Shown here: positions 37,602-45,565 of the stretch, piece by piece | Numbering within the stretch: position 1 is the stretch's first letter | How the letters are laid out: each line of letters begins with the position of its first letter | Assembly (NCBI GenBank): GCA_017479645.1 | Contig: JAFVBZ010000072.1 | Location: 1-64,000, forward strand | DNA length: 64,000 nt | From: Ruminiclostridium sp. | GTDB lineage: Bacteria; Bacillota; Clostridia; Oscillospirales; Ruminococcaceae | Direction: 5' to 3' | Program-made: the position numbers and the translations under genes | Notes under the pieces: generated by a model | Seen by the model: the letters and a program-made list of their open reading frames with translations, nothing else | What the model was told of the DNA's origin: nothing | Database searches by the model: none

Positions 37602-37937
37602 ATGATTTGCAGAAATTGCGGAAAAGTACTTGAAGAAGGGGAGCTGTTCTGTCCTGACTGCGGTACAAAAGCGGAAGCCGTGACGGAGTCTCTTATTCAG
37701 GATAACTCATCAGACGCGTCGTACAGCAGCGCGTCATACACTGCCGAACCGCAGGTAAATCAGTATGCGCAGGGAATGTATAATACACAGCCGGCTCCGG
37801 CTGCAGAAGCTCCGGTAAAGCAGAAGGAATTTTTCGGCAGGGGCGCATTCATACTCTGCCTTATAGTGATAGCAATACTTTCGGGAACTGCGGGTGCATT
37901 TGCGTACCTGTACTTCTCGCTTCTGGGGACTATATGA
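37602..37937 (+). CDS. zinc-ribbon membrane protein
   Basis: 111 residues: an N-terminal zinc ribbon (CRNCGK and CPDCGT, residues 3-21), a Ser/Ala/Gln-rich linker, and one membrane helix (about 83-106). Function unknown; the ribbon would be cytoplasmic. The stop overlaps the next start by 4 nt (ATGA), so it is translated together with a putative metallopeptidase and may be its partner. Confidence 0.82.
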   Translation: MICRNCGKVLEEGELFCPDCGTKAEAVTESLIQDNSSDASYSSASYTAEPQVNQYAQGMYNTQPAPAAEAPVKQKEFFGRGAFILCLIVIAILSGTAGAFAYLYFSLLGTI

Positions 37938-38569
37938 CTTACTATACCGAATACCGCATAAAACAGGCGGTGAAATTTGCTGCGGTAGTTATTGCCGCGG
38001 CGATCATAGGCATACTTATCGGTCATCTCGTCAGCAATTACGAGATGAGGTTCATGCTTTCACGCAAATACCAAGGAACGTACAAGGGCATTGAGGTATA
38101 TACGTCGGGCTTGCTTGACGAGCAGAATTTCCGTGCGCACGCACAGATGCTCGGAACTGCGCCGGATAAGCTTACCGAATGCTGCGACAGGCTGTATTTC
38201 ACGGGTACGGATCTTGAGCTGCCGGGATATGATGCCGGTCTGGGTTCGGCGCTCGGACTTACGCAGAACCGCACGGTGTACATCTCGACGGAAAGCTTCA
38301 GTTCATACGTCGTGTATCACGAGCTTTTCCACGCCTACGACAACACTCACGGCAGTCCGCTTTCTTCGTCCGACGAGTTCATGAAGCTGTATGCATCGAA
38401 CCGGCGCGTTATCCCCGTATTTGCAGCCGACAGTTCGGCTTATCTGTCGGAGTTTTTCGCGCAGGCAGGAGCCATGTATCTGCTGATGCCCGCCGAGCTT
38501 AAGTACTCGGCGCCCGATCTTTATGATTATTATGATGAGACTCTCGGCTTCGGTGAGGAGTCATACTAA
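37934..38569 (+). CDS. membrane-anchored zinc metallopeptidase, ATLF-like
   Basis: 211 residues: one N-terminal membrane helix (about 14-34) and an extracytoplasmic domain with HExxH as VVYHELFHAYDNTHG and a downstream SEFFAQAGAMYLL segment that supplies a Glu in the anthrax lethal-factor-like (ATLF/PPEP) families. By that similarity it could be a Pro-Pro endopeptidase or a wall-protein peptidase; the substrate is unknown. It overlaps the zinc-ribbon gene. A CACAATT repeat copy starts at its stop codon. Confidence 0.72.
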   Translation: MTYYTEYRIKQAVKFAAVVIAAAIIGILIGHLVSNYEMRFMLSRKYQGTYKGIEVYTSGLLDEQNFRAHAQMLGTAPDKLTECCDRLYFTGTDLELPGYDAGLGSALGLTQNRTVYISTESFSSYVVYHELFHAYDNTHGSPLSSSDEFMKLYASNRRVIPVFAADSSAYLSEFFAQAGAMYLLMPAELKYSAPDLYDYYDETLGFGEESY

Positions 38570-38680
38570 ATCAGCATCTATCTGCAGACAAAACCAAGTA
38601 ATTTCGTCACGATTCAGATATGCGCGCAGAGCGCGCTCCATAATTGTGCATTGTGCATTGTGAATTGTGCATTTGTCTAT
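38568..38680 (-). repeat. dispersed repeat family 2, copy 2
   Basis: Reverse complement of copy 1 (23371-23475): AATTGTGCATTG units, GCGCGCAGAGCGCGC, ATTCAGATAT, CGTCACGATT and CAAGTAATTTCG. It begins at the stop of the metallopeptidase gene. Confidence 0.85.
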
Positions 38681-38703
38681 ATAGTTGTAGTTTGTACAGA
38701 AAA

Positions 38704-38744
38704 AGACCGGTGAAACTTTTGGTTTCATCGGTCTCAGTTTTTTT
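38704..38744. terminator. bidirectional terminator
   Basis: GACCGGTGAAAC and GTTTCATCGGTC, loop TTTTG, T-run on both sides; between the convergent metallopeptidase and zinc-ribbon membrane genes. Confidence 0.9.
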
Positions 38745-38784
38745 CAAACAGATATAAGTCCTGATCTGTTCACAGACTTACCGC

Positions 38785-39378
38785 TTACTTCATGAAGGGG
38801 AAGGAACGGACAATAGCGGGTTCCTTTGCTTTTCCGCTGCAAACCTGGAAGAATGCGATTATCTGGAGTACAGTTACGATCAGTATGCAGATAGGTGCTG
38901 CTATCCAGCCGAGGAACGGTACTATCATAAGGAACGTGCAGAGTATCTCGGTGATCTGGAGCTTCATTGCCTGTCTTACATGGAACTGGAGGTACTTCGA
39001 GTCGCGGCTTGCGAGAAGTGCGATAACAACGCCGATAACGCTCAGCATATATGTAGCCATGGCATAGACCTTGTTGTCGGAAATATCCTTCGGATCGAAT
39101 TCGGACGTATGATCGTACTGATCTGCAGGTGCCTGCTGGTACTGATACTGCTGTTGCTGCTGCTGGAACTGCTGTTGCTGCTGATACTGCTGCTGTTGCT
39201 GCTGGGGAGCGGGAGCAGGTACCGGAGCGGGTGCGGGAGCAGGAGCTGCCTGTTCGGGGGCGGGCTGCTGGGGTGCAGGCTGTTCGGAAGCGGGAGCCGC
39301 GTTTACGGGAGCGCCGCAGGACGTGCAGAAAACGGAACCGTCAGGCACCTGTGCGCCGCATTTTGTACAAAAAGCCAT
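38785..39378 (-). CDS. zinc-ribbon, Gln-rich membrane protein (DUF4870-like)
   Basis: 197 residues: zinc ribbon (CTKCGA and CTSCGA, residues 4-22), an Ala/Pro tract, a glutamine-rich tract (about 60-85), then three membrane helices with YAMATYMLSVIGVVIALL and KYLQFHVRQAMKLQI, a pattern of DUF4870/Tic20-like proteins. Function unknown. It shares the zinc-ribbon-plus-membrane design with the gene pair at 37602 and the gene at 55093. Confidence 0.82.
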   Translation of the reverse strand: MAFCTKCGAQVPDGSVFCTSCGAPVNAAPASEQPAPQQPAPEQAAPAPAPAPVPAPAPQQQQQQYQQQQQFQQQQQQYQYQQAPADQYDHTSEFDPKDISDNKVYAMATYMLSVIGVVIALLASRDSKYLQFHVRQAMKLQITEILCTFLMIVPFLGWIAAPICILIVTVLQIIAFFQVCSGKAKEPAIVRSFPFMK

Positions 39379-39496
39379 AATAAATTTCTCCTTTAGATAC
39401 AGTTTTGAACCGGTAGTTCACATATCTCTTATATTATAACATTACCGTCACATTTTGTCAACATTACAAGATAAATATACAGTAAACATTTTTCGG

Positions 39497-39538
39497 CAAA
39501 AATATCCCGCCGCAGAGGTTTATCTGCGGCGGGATATG
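39497..39538 (-). terminator. terminator of the GH25 gene
   Basis: ATATCCCGCCGCAGA and TCTGCGGCGGGATAT hairpin, then TTTTTG on the minus strand. Confidence 0.92.
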
Positions 39539-39539
39539 C

Positions 39540-40955
39540 TTACATATTGTTGAGATGATATTTCTTGAATATCGTAGGCCAGTCTTTATAGCTGTAGTCG
39601 AGATCTATCTCGTTCTGAATGCCGTTTACCTTTCCGGTGAATGAGTACTGCCAGATATAGTATCCGCCGTCGTAGGTTACTTCATCGCCTACCTGTGCGA
39701 GCCATACCGCGTACTTGTCGAGGGTGTTCATTTCGAGATACGTTTCGATCCACGCCTTGTACGAATAGAACATCGGGAAGTAGTGGTTCTCCATAAGCAC
39801 TTCAAAGAACGCGTCGATCATATTGGTGAGCTTCTTCTTGCCGATCTTGCCCTGGTACTGCTCCTCCATATCGAGGATAACGGGGTACTGTATCTGGTAA
39901 TCCTTGATGACCTGGACAAAGAATTCCGCTTCCTCACGGGCTTCTTCTACCGACGAAGCGTAGCTGTAGAAGTAAACGCCCACATCTATGCCGTATTTCT
40001 GCGCTTCCTCGATGTTGCGGCGGAAGCATACATCTTCAGCCATGGGCTTTTCTTCGGATATGTATCCTCTTGCAGCTCTTATTATCGCAAACTCAACGCC
40101 GGAAGCAGCTACCTTTTCCCAGTCTATGCTGTCACCCTGCGCCCAGGAAACATCTATTCCCTTACGGAATACGTCCGGCTCGTCTATGAGGATATCGACG
40201 GTCATTTCCTCGTATTCGTACTCCGGTCTGCCGTCAATGAGCTGACCGCTCTTGGTAAGGGTAATGGTCTTGAATCTTGTGTATGTGGCTACCTCGTTAA
40301 GTACTATCTTACCGCTGCATTTTACGTTTGATGCGGTACCAATGGTAAGGTGACCGCTCACATCTATAACGCCGTTCAGCGATATCGCCATTTTTCCGCG
40401 GAGTTCGAGGGTGCTGTTCTGTGTGGTGGTTATCGTACCGCTCTGTTTTACATCGCTGCTCTTGTAGAAGCTCATAACGCCCTTTACAAGCACGTTCGCG
40501 CCCTTGTATATCTTGACTGCGGAAGATGTTTCCGCAAAACCGCGGTTGAATACGGTCATATTTCCGGAAACGCCGATCTCCGCGCTGACTGACGAACGGA
40601 ATGAGCCGTAGATGTTGAGCTTGCCGCCTTTCTTGACATTAAGCGAGCCGTAGTTCGAGAGGGTACCGCCTATTGCCACGGAAAGTTCTCCGTAAACGGT
40701 GATCTTTCCGGCTGACATTATTTTGAGCTCTCCGCCCTCGCGGACGCTGAGCTTGGTGCCTTCGGGTACGGTTATCGCTTTTCTTACCTTTATATCGGCA
40801 AGGACATAATATGTACGCCCGGCTTTCAGCGCTGCCTGACCGTCCCAGATGGTTACGGAAGCGGCTGACGACTGAACGGGGAATGCGGCTATCATAAGTG
40901 CGGCGCAGAGCAGCACCGATATTATCAGCCGCACAATTTTTATGTCACGAGTCAT
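39540..40955 (-). CDS. secreted GH25 lysozyme with bactofilin-like repeat region
   Basis: 471 residues: signal peptide (about 1-32, cut after SSAA), a repeat-rich beta region (about 45-235, turns such as KITVYGELSV, GGTLSNYGSLNV, KGGKLNIYGSF), then a GH25 domain (about 262-465) with KGIDVSWAQG and the catalytic YPVILDMEE. GH25 enzymes cut beta-1,4 bonds between MurNAc and GlcNAc. The N-terminal region looks like a beta-helix, perhaps for wall binding. The -35 TTGACA (41055-41050) lacks a good -10. Confidence 0.9.
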   Translation of the reverse strand: MTRDIKIVRLIISVLLCAALMIAAFPVQSSAASVTIWDGQAALKAGRTYYVLADIKVRKAITVPEGTKLSVREGGELKIMSAGKITVYGELSVAIGGTLSNYGSLNVKKGGKLNIYGSFRSSVSAEIGVSGNMTVFNRGFAETSSAVKIYKGANVLVKGVMSFYKSSDVKQSGTITTTQNSTLELRGKMAISLNGVIDVSGHLTIGTASNVKCSGKIVLNEVATYTRFKTITLTKSGQLIDGRPEYEYEEMTVDILIDEPDVFRKGIDVSWAQGDSIDWEKVAASGVEFAIIRAARGYISEEKPMAEDVCFRRNIEEAQKYGIDVGVYFYSYASSVEEAREEAEFFVQVIKDYQIQYPVILDMEEQYQGKIGKKKLTNMIDAFFEVLMENHYFPMFYSYKAWIETYLEMNTLDKYAVWLAQVGDEVTYDGGYYIWQYSFTGKVNGIQNEIDLDYSYKDWPTIFKKYHLNNM

Positions 40956-41363
40956 ATTATCTTCCTTTCGGGGATTTGTGCTTTAAGGCAATAATACACA
41001 AAGGCTGTGCAGTATTGTCTTTCTTTATTTTCGCATATTTATGGCGAAATGTCAATATTTTTTTGTTTTTTTCATTTATTTGACAAAAAATAAGCGGGGT
41101 TTTCCACTTTTTCAACGTTAAAAAGTCGTTAAAAACTGTGATTTTCAGTGTTTTTGCACCGGTTTTAAGCACTTTCCACAGCAAAAGGACTGCCCGGATT
41201 TTTTTTTATTCTGTTAAAATTTCACTATTTTTTTGCGGGGGACTTAAAACGACATTAAAAACGCTTGACGATAAAGGCAAATTAAGGTATTATTATTCTG
41301 CATACCGAAAGTATGCCCTGCTGTATTCAACAGCTGTTAACTTATGCTGAAAAGAGAAAGAAA
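40956..41363. other. divergent intergenic region, GH25 / rpe
   Basis: AT-rich, no gene. It contains a weak minus-strand promoter for GH25 (TTGACA at 41055-41050) and the good plus-strand promoter for rpe (41265-41293). Nothing else is recognised. Confidence 0.6.
41265..41293 (+). promoter_or_regulatory. promoter of rpe
   Basis: TTGACG (41265-41270), 17 nt, TATTAT (41288-41293). Confidence 0.8.
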
Positions 41364-42002
41364 ATGCCGCAGACAATTGTATCCGCATCAATACTCAATT
41401 CCGATCTTGCCGATCTTAAAGGAACAGCCGCACGCGTTGACGCAAGCGGAGCGGAATGGCTCCACTTCGACGTTATGGACGGCGAATTCGTTGAGAACAT
41501 CACCTTCGGAAGCTCTGTACTGAATGCGGTAAGACCCCATTCCCGCGCCTTCAGGGACGTTCATCTCATGGTGGCTCACCCTATGAGGCAGATAAAGCTC
41601 TTTGCCGAAGCGGGAGCGGATAATATAACATTTCACGTTGAAAGCGACTGCGATCCGGAAGCGGCGATCGCGGAGATACACCGTCTCGGACTTCGCGCCG
41701 GAATCTCGGTAAAGCCGGGAACTCCCGTTTCCGCGATAGAGCCGTATATAGCCGCAGCAGATATGGTGCTTGTGATGACCGTCGAGCCGGGTTACGGCGG
41801 ACAGGGCTTCATTCACTCCACCCTTGACAAGATAAGACAGATCCGGGCTGTTGACCCGGACAAGTACATAGAGGTTGACGGCGGTATCAATCCGGAGACT
41901 TCAAAACTTGTGCGCGAAGCAGGAGCAAACGTCCTCGTAGCCGGAACATTCCTGTTCCGTGCGCAGGATATGGCTGCTGCGGTAAAGGAACTGCGCGGCT
42001 GA
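41364..42002 (+). CDS. rpe: ribulose-phosphate 3-epimerase
   Basis: 212 residues, TIM barrel of the pentose phosphate pathway converting ribulose-5-P to xylulose-5-P. Motifs: SASILNSDLADL, WLHFDVMDGEFV (metal Asp/His), VHLMV, VMTVEPGYGGQGF, EVDGGINPE. The start is ATG 41364; a frame extending to 41313 lacks homology. Confidence 0.95.
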   Translation: MPQTIVSASILNSDLADLKGTAARVDASGAEWLHFDVMDGEFVENITFGSSVLNAVRPHSRAFRDVHLMVAHPMRQIKLFAEAGADNITFHVESDCDPEAAIAEIHRLGLRAGISVKPGTPVSAIEPYIAAADMVLVMTVEPGYGGQGFIHSTLDKIRQIRAVDPDKYIEVDGGINPETSKLVREAGANVLVAGTFLFRAQDMAAAVKELRG

Positions 42003-42010
42003 ACCGGAGG

Positions 42011-42571
42011 TCATATCAGCTCCGCTATAAGCTCGGCTGCGCCCTCCGCGCATATTTCTCCGCCGTACTCCGTAATATAGGCTATGTCGGACGCCTCGTC
42101 CGTCATCTCGCCGAACTCTTCCGCAAGCCGGCATATTTCGCACATAACTCCGGTCGCAGCGGAAATTATCATGCAGTAATCCGAGCCGAAACGGTACAGC
42201 GCAGAGTGCTCCGCTTTACCGGAAATACAGCGGCAGAAATGCGCCGCGTCACGGAATGAGCCGATCGTACACATCACCGTCTCCGAGCTGTCCTCAGTCT
42301 CCGGAGGGGGCAGGACTCCCGTGCCGAGAGTCGAAACGTACAGCACACAGCCCCCGTCGTCTGACGGGAAAGCTTCAAGGAAGAGCCGCTCCGGCTTCTG
42401 ACCCTTGAAAAGGGAGCTTTCGGACTGGAACTTTTTCAGAAATCCGGTAAGGCTCCGCTTGGATTCGGCGCTTCTTGCGCGGAGGCTTGCGCTTTCAAGT
42501 GAATAGCGGTCCATATCTCCGCGGGTAAGAACGATCTTTACGGTGTTTCTGCTTAATGTGTCATAGTACAT
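42011..42571 (-). CDS. MecA-family adaptor
   Basis: 186 residues from ATG 42571 (GGAGG 6 nt upstream). The N-terminus SRNTVKIVLTRGDMDRYSLE and the C-terminal domain (ALYRFGSDYCMIISA and ITEYGGEIC) resemble MecA/YpbH, adaptors that deliver substrates such as ComK to ClpC. The central KKFQSESSLFKGQKPERLFLE segment also fits. It is divergent from the Rnf-like operon with only 37 nt between starts, so regulation may be shared. Identification rests on weak similarity seen by eye. Confidence 0.65.
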   Translation of the reverse strand: MYYDTLSRNTVKIVLTRGDMDRYSLESASLRARSAESKRSLTGFLKKFQSESSLFKGQKPERLFLEAFPSDDGGCVLYVSTLGTGVLPPPETEDSSETVMCTIGSFRDAAHFCRCISGKAEHSALYRFGSDYCMIISAATGVMCEICRLAEEFGEMTDEASDIAYITEYGGEICAEGAAELIAELI

Positions 42572-42608
42572 GGCGAACCTCCGACAAAATATGTTATAAA
42601 GGTATAAG

Positions 42609-44006
42609 ATGTCTGACAATACATTTGAACTGCTGGATCTCTTCGACAGCGACGTAAAGCCTTACGACACTGCCGTTGCGAGAAAACAGCGAAAACCAAG
42701 ATCCATATACGGCGATCAGCTTATCTGTCTTGCCGCGCTTATGGGAATGAGCGTCTGGCAGAGCGGCTGGCGTGCGCTGGTGATATGCATAGGCTCTGTG
42801 CTGGTGTGCATTATTGCCGATATCGTATTCTGCCGTATGACGAAGAAAACATATAATCCGAAGGATCTCTCGACTATCGCGGCGGGTCTTTGCATCGCTC
42901 TTATGATGCCCGCGTCCGTGCATTACGGAATAGTCGCCGGAGGTGCTCTTCTTGCGATAGCGGTGAAGCATATTTTCGGCGGAAAGGATAACTATATCTT
43001 CAACCCCACCTGTGTTGCGATAGCATTCCTTATTATCTGCTATCCGAACGATATGCTGTCCTATCCGGCGGCGGGAAGCAAGCCGGAGCTGTGGGGAGAC
43101 GCGGGCGTCCAGCTCGTATCCGGCATCGAGAGCTATCTTCTTAAACTCGGTACTGCCCCCACCGTGAACTACGAGAACTTTATGCTCGGCAATTTTGCCG
43201 GACCTATGGGTACCACCCACATTCTCATTATCGCTGTGTGCGGCATCTGCCTTATGTTCCGCAGATCCCTGTCTCCGCTGGTAATGCTGTGCGGACTCGG
43301 TTCCTACTGCGCACTCACCGCGCTTTTCCCGGTTTTCTCCAATATCGGCGATACGCTGATGCTTGAGCTTTCGGCGGGGTATCTCCTGTTCGGATTCGTA
43401 TTTCTCGCGGCTGACCCGCAGACTATGCCTGCTACCGCGGCGGGAAAGATCGTGTACGGGCTTGTGATCGGCATTGTCGGCTGTCTGTTCCGCCATTTCG
43501 GAAAAGTGGAAGGCTCATTCATATTCGTACTGCTTATCGCAAACGCTCTTTCGCTGCATCTCGACGAAGCCTGTGCTTACATCGGCGCCCGCATAAAGCA
43601 GGCGGCGGGATATCTTCACGAAAATATGGGAAGGTACGAAGCGCTCCGTGATTCTGCAGAGAATGAAAGACGCCCGAAACTTACCGATACTATGGAAATT
43701 ATTGTTCCACCGACGAACTACAATATGCCGCCGATAGACAATAAGGTCACAAAAATAAACCGCAGAAAGTCGAATATTGTTACAAGATATGTCGATAACC
43801 TCCGAATAAGGCGGAAGAAGGAAATGCTGATCCGCAAGAAACAGGTCAGGGACGAAGAGAATGACTATATGAACTCGATGCGGCGCATGATGTCGAGAAA
43901 GAAAACGCCTGCACAGAAGCCTTCGGAGAAAAAGACGGTTATCGGTCATATCATCAAGCAGCCGCAGAAAAGATCTCAGCAGAAAAACAATAAACAAGGT
44001 CAATAA
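42609..44006 (+). CDS. RnfD-like membrane protein with basic tail
   Basis: 465 residues: about nine membrane helices (to about 335) with the RnfD/NqrB layout (DLSTIAAGLCIALMMPASV, FNPTCVAIAFLII, DPQTMPATAAGKIVYGLVIG), then a cytoplasmic Arg/Lys-rich tail of about 125 residues not usual in RnfD. In Rnf, RnfD carries FMN on a Thr in an SGAT-like motif; the closest stretch here is LVSGIES, which lacks that Thr (alignment by eye). It starts an operon with RnfE- and RnfA-like genes but no RnfC, RnfG or RnfB. Confidence 0.8.
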   Translation: MSDNTFELLDLFDSDVKPYDTAVARKQRKPRSIYGDQLICLAALMGMSVWQSGWRALVICIGSVLVCIIADIVFCRMTKKTYNPKDLSTIAAGLCIALMMPASVHYGIVAGGALLAIAVKHIFGGKDNYIFNPTCVAIAFLIICYPNDMLSYPAAGSKPELWGDAGVQLVSGIESYLLKLGTAPTVNYENFMLGNFAGPMGTTHILIIAVCGICLMFRRSLSPLVMLCGLGSYCALTALFPVFSNIGDTLMLELSAGYLLFGFVFLAADPQTMPATAAGKIVYGLVIGIVGCLFRHFGKVEGSFIFVLLIANALSLHLDEACAYIGARIKQAAGYLHENMGRYEALRDSAENERRPKLTDTMEIIVPPTNYNMPPIDNKVTKINRRKSNIVTRYVDNLRIRRKKEMLIRKKQVRDEENDYMNSMRRMMSRKKTPAQKPSEKKTVIGHIIKQPQKRSQQKNNKQGQ

Positions 44007-44045
44007 TGCCGTTATCCAAATAGATTCGGCATAAACGGATATACT

Positions 44046-44951
44046 ATGGAAAACAGGATCAATTTAAACGACGGTCTCATAAAACAGAATATGGTATTTA
44101 TGAGCGGTATGCTCATAGCGCCCGTCATTGCCTGTGCCACATCTCTTTCAAAGAGTCTGGCGCTGTGTTTTGTGTTTTCCTTTGTTTCTTTTGCGGCAAT
44201 AATTCTGTGCCGCTTCATACCGAGAACGATAGTCTATACGGTGCGCGTGACGCTTTATACCATCGCTGCCGCGGTATTCTATATCCCGGCGTGTCTGCTG
44301 GCGGAGCTGGTATTCGGTGAAGCTGTGATAACAAGCGCGGGCGTTTATCTTCCGATACTCGTGACAAACTCGCTTATCCTATCAAAGACCGAGACACGTT
44401 TTTATCTCGAACCGCCTGCCAATATGGTAAGGGACGTGATCGAATTTATTATCGGATTCGATGCTGCCTGCGCGCTTACCGGATTTTTCCGTGAACTGCT
44501 GGCATCGGGAAGAGTAGGCGGTGCGGAGGTGCCGGTGCTGTTTACGATACCGGCTCTTGAAACGACATTCGGCGGGTTCCTTTTCGTAGGTATAGGCGCC
44601 GGTCTGTTCAGAGCCGTATATAACCGCAGCAAGAAACGTGCATCGGAGGAAGCGGACGACAGCGAGGATTCACTTGCGGAGTATGCCGAGGATATGGGCG
44701 AGTTTCTTGTCGGGAAGCACGGCAGGAGTGAGAAGATCCGCATATACAAGGCTGCTGTCGGAAAAGCGAAAAATGAGAATGAGCTTCTTGAAATGGAGTT
44801 CCTCAGCAACCGCGACGTTCTTGCCGCGTTTGAAGCCATAGTAAGCGAAGGGCAGGAACTTTCCGCTCCGCCGGAAGAGAATGCGGAACAGCAGGAAACT
44901 GCACCCGATGAGGAGGAAAAGGAGGACACAGACAATGGAAGCGTTTCTTAA
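44046..44951 (+). CDS. RnfE-like membrane protein
   Basis: 301 residues; six membrane helices (about 1-195) and an acidic C-terminal extension (about 200-301). It aligns with RnfE/NqrD: GLIKQN at the start, GVYLPILVTNSLILSKTETR where RnfE has LGIFIPLIVTNC..GRAEA, and FRELLASG for REIIGNG. The two RnfE cysteines that bind the membrane [2Fe-2S] cluster appear as Ala (MLIAPV) and Ser (VTNSLI). The end overlaps the RnfA-like start by 17 nt. Confidence 0.8.
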   Translation: MENRINLNDGLIKQNMVFMSGMLIAPVIACATSLSKSLALCFVFSFVSFAAIILCRFIPRTIVYTVRVTLYTIAAAVFYIPACLLAELVFGEAVITSAGVYLPILVTNSLILSKTETRFYLEPPANMVRDVIEFIIGFDAACALTGFFRELLASGRVGGAEVPVLFTIPALETTFGGFLFVGIGAGLFRAVYNRSKKRASEEADDSEDSLAEYAEDMGEFLVGKHGRSEKIRIYKAAVGKAKNENELLEMEFLSNRDVLAAFEAIVSEGQELSAPPEENAEQQETAPDEEEKEDTDNGSVS

Positions 44952-45531
44952 TGTGATCTCCGCGGCACTTGCATCTATCTTCGTGCAGAATATGGTGCTT
45001 GAACGCGCACTCGGAGCGAACGTACTCCTTTACGCGTCCCGGAAAAAGGAGCACGTTATCGGATTTGCGGCGGCTATAGCCTACACCACCACGATATCCG
45101 CGCCTTTCGCATGGCTTTTCGACACGATCTTCGGCGGATATGCGAATTACCGCATAATAATGCCGCTGCTGTATGTACTTACAATAGCGCTGATCTATAT
45201 GCTTACGCTTGTGGTGATATGGAGGTTTTTCCCGAAATTATTCAAATCCCTCCGGCGCTATGTGCATCTTTCCGTTTTCAACTGCTCCGTTATAGGCGCA
45301 CTGTTCCTCTGTTCACAGCAGGGCAAGGATATATTTGCCTATCTCGGTTACGGCGTAGGAACGGGGCTCGGATTCCTTGTGGCTGCATATCTGCTTTACG
45401 CGGCTTCCGCAAGGCTCAATTCGCCGCTTATCCCCGCGGCATTCCGGGGATATCCTATAATGATAGTATATGTCGGTATCCTGTCACTTGCTCTTTACGC
45501 ATTTACCGGATATTCGACTTCCGCCCTTTAA
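44935..45531 (+). CDS. RnfA-like membrane protein
   Basis: 198 residues, six membrane helices, typical RnfA length. It aligns with RnfA along its length: FVQNMVLERALGANVLLYAS for VNNFVL..FLGLCPFMGVS, VFNCSVIGA for TTNCAVLGV, and PAAFRGYPIMI for PAPFRGNAIAL. One cluster cysteine (FNCSV) is kept and the other (LGLCP) is replaced by LGANV. ATG 44935 lies 9 nt after GGAGG; the longer frame to 44881 is inside the RnfE-like gene. Confidence 0.83.
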   Translation: MEAFLNVISAALASIFVQNMVLERALGANVLLYASRKKEHVIGFAAAIAYTTTISAPFAWLFDTIFGGYANYRIIMPLLYVLTIALIYMLTLVVIWRFFPKLFKSLRRYVHLSVFNCSVIGALFLCSQQGKDIFAYLGYGVGTGLGFLVAAYLLYAASARLNSPLIPAAFRGYPIMIVYVGILSLALYAFTGYSTSAL

Positions 45532-45565
45532 GGGCCGCGTATTTTCCGAAAGGAGACAAAAGGAT

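Noticed and set aside
42609-45531. Functional Rnf complex
   Set aside because: RnfB, RnfC and RnfG are absent here and most cofactor residues seem lost, so ordinary Rnf activity is not supported.
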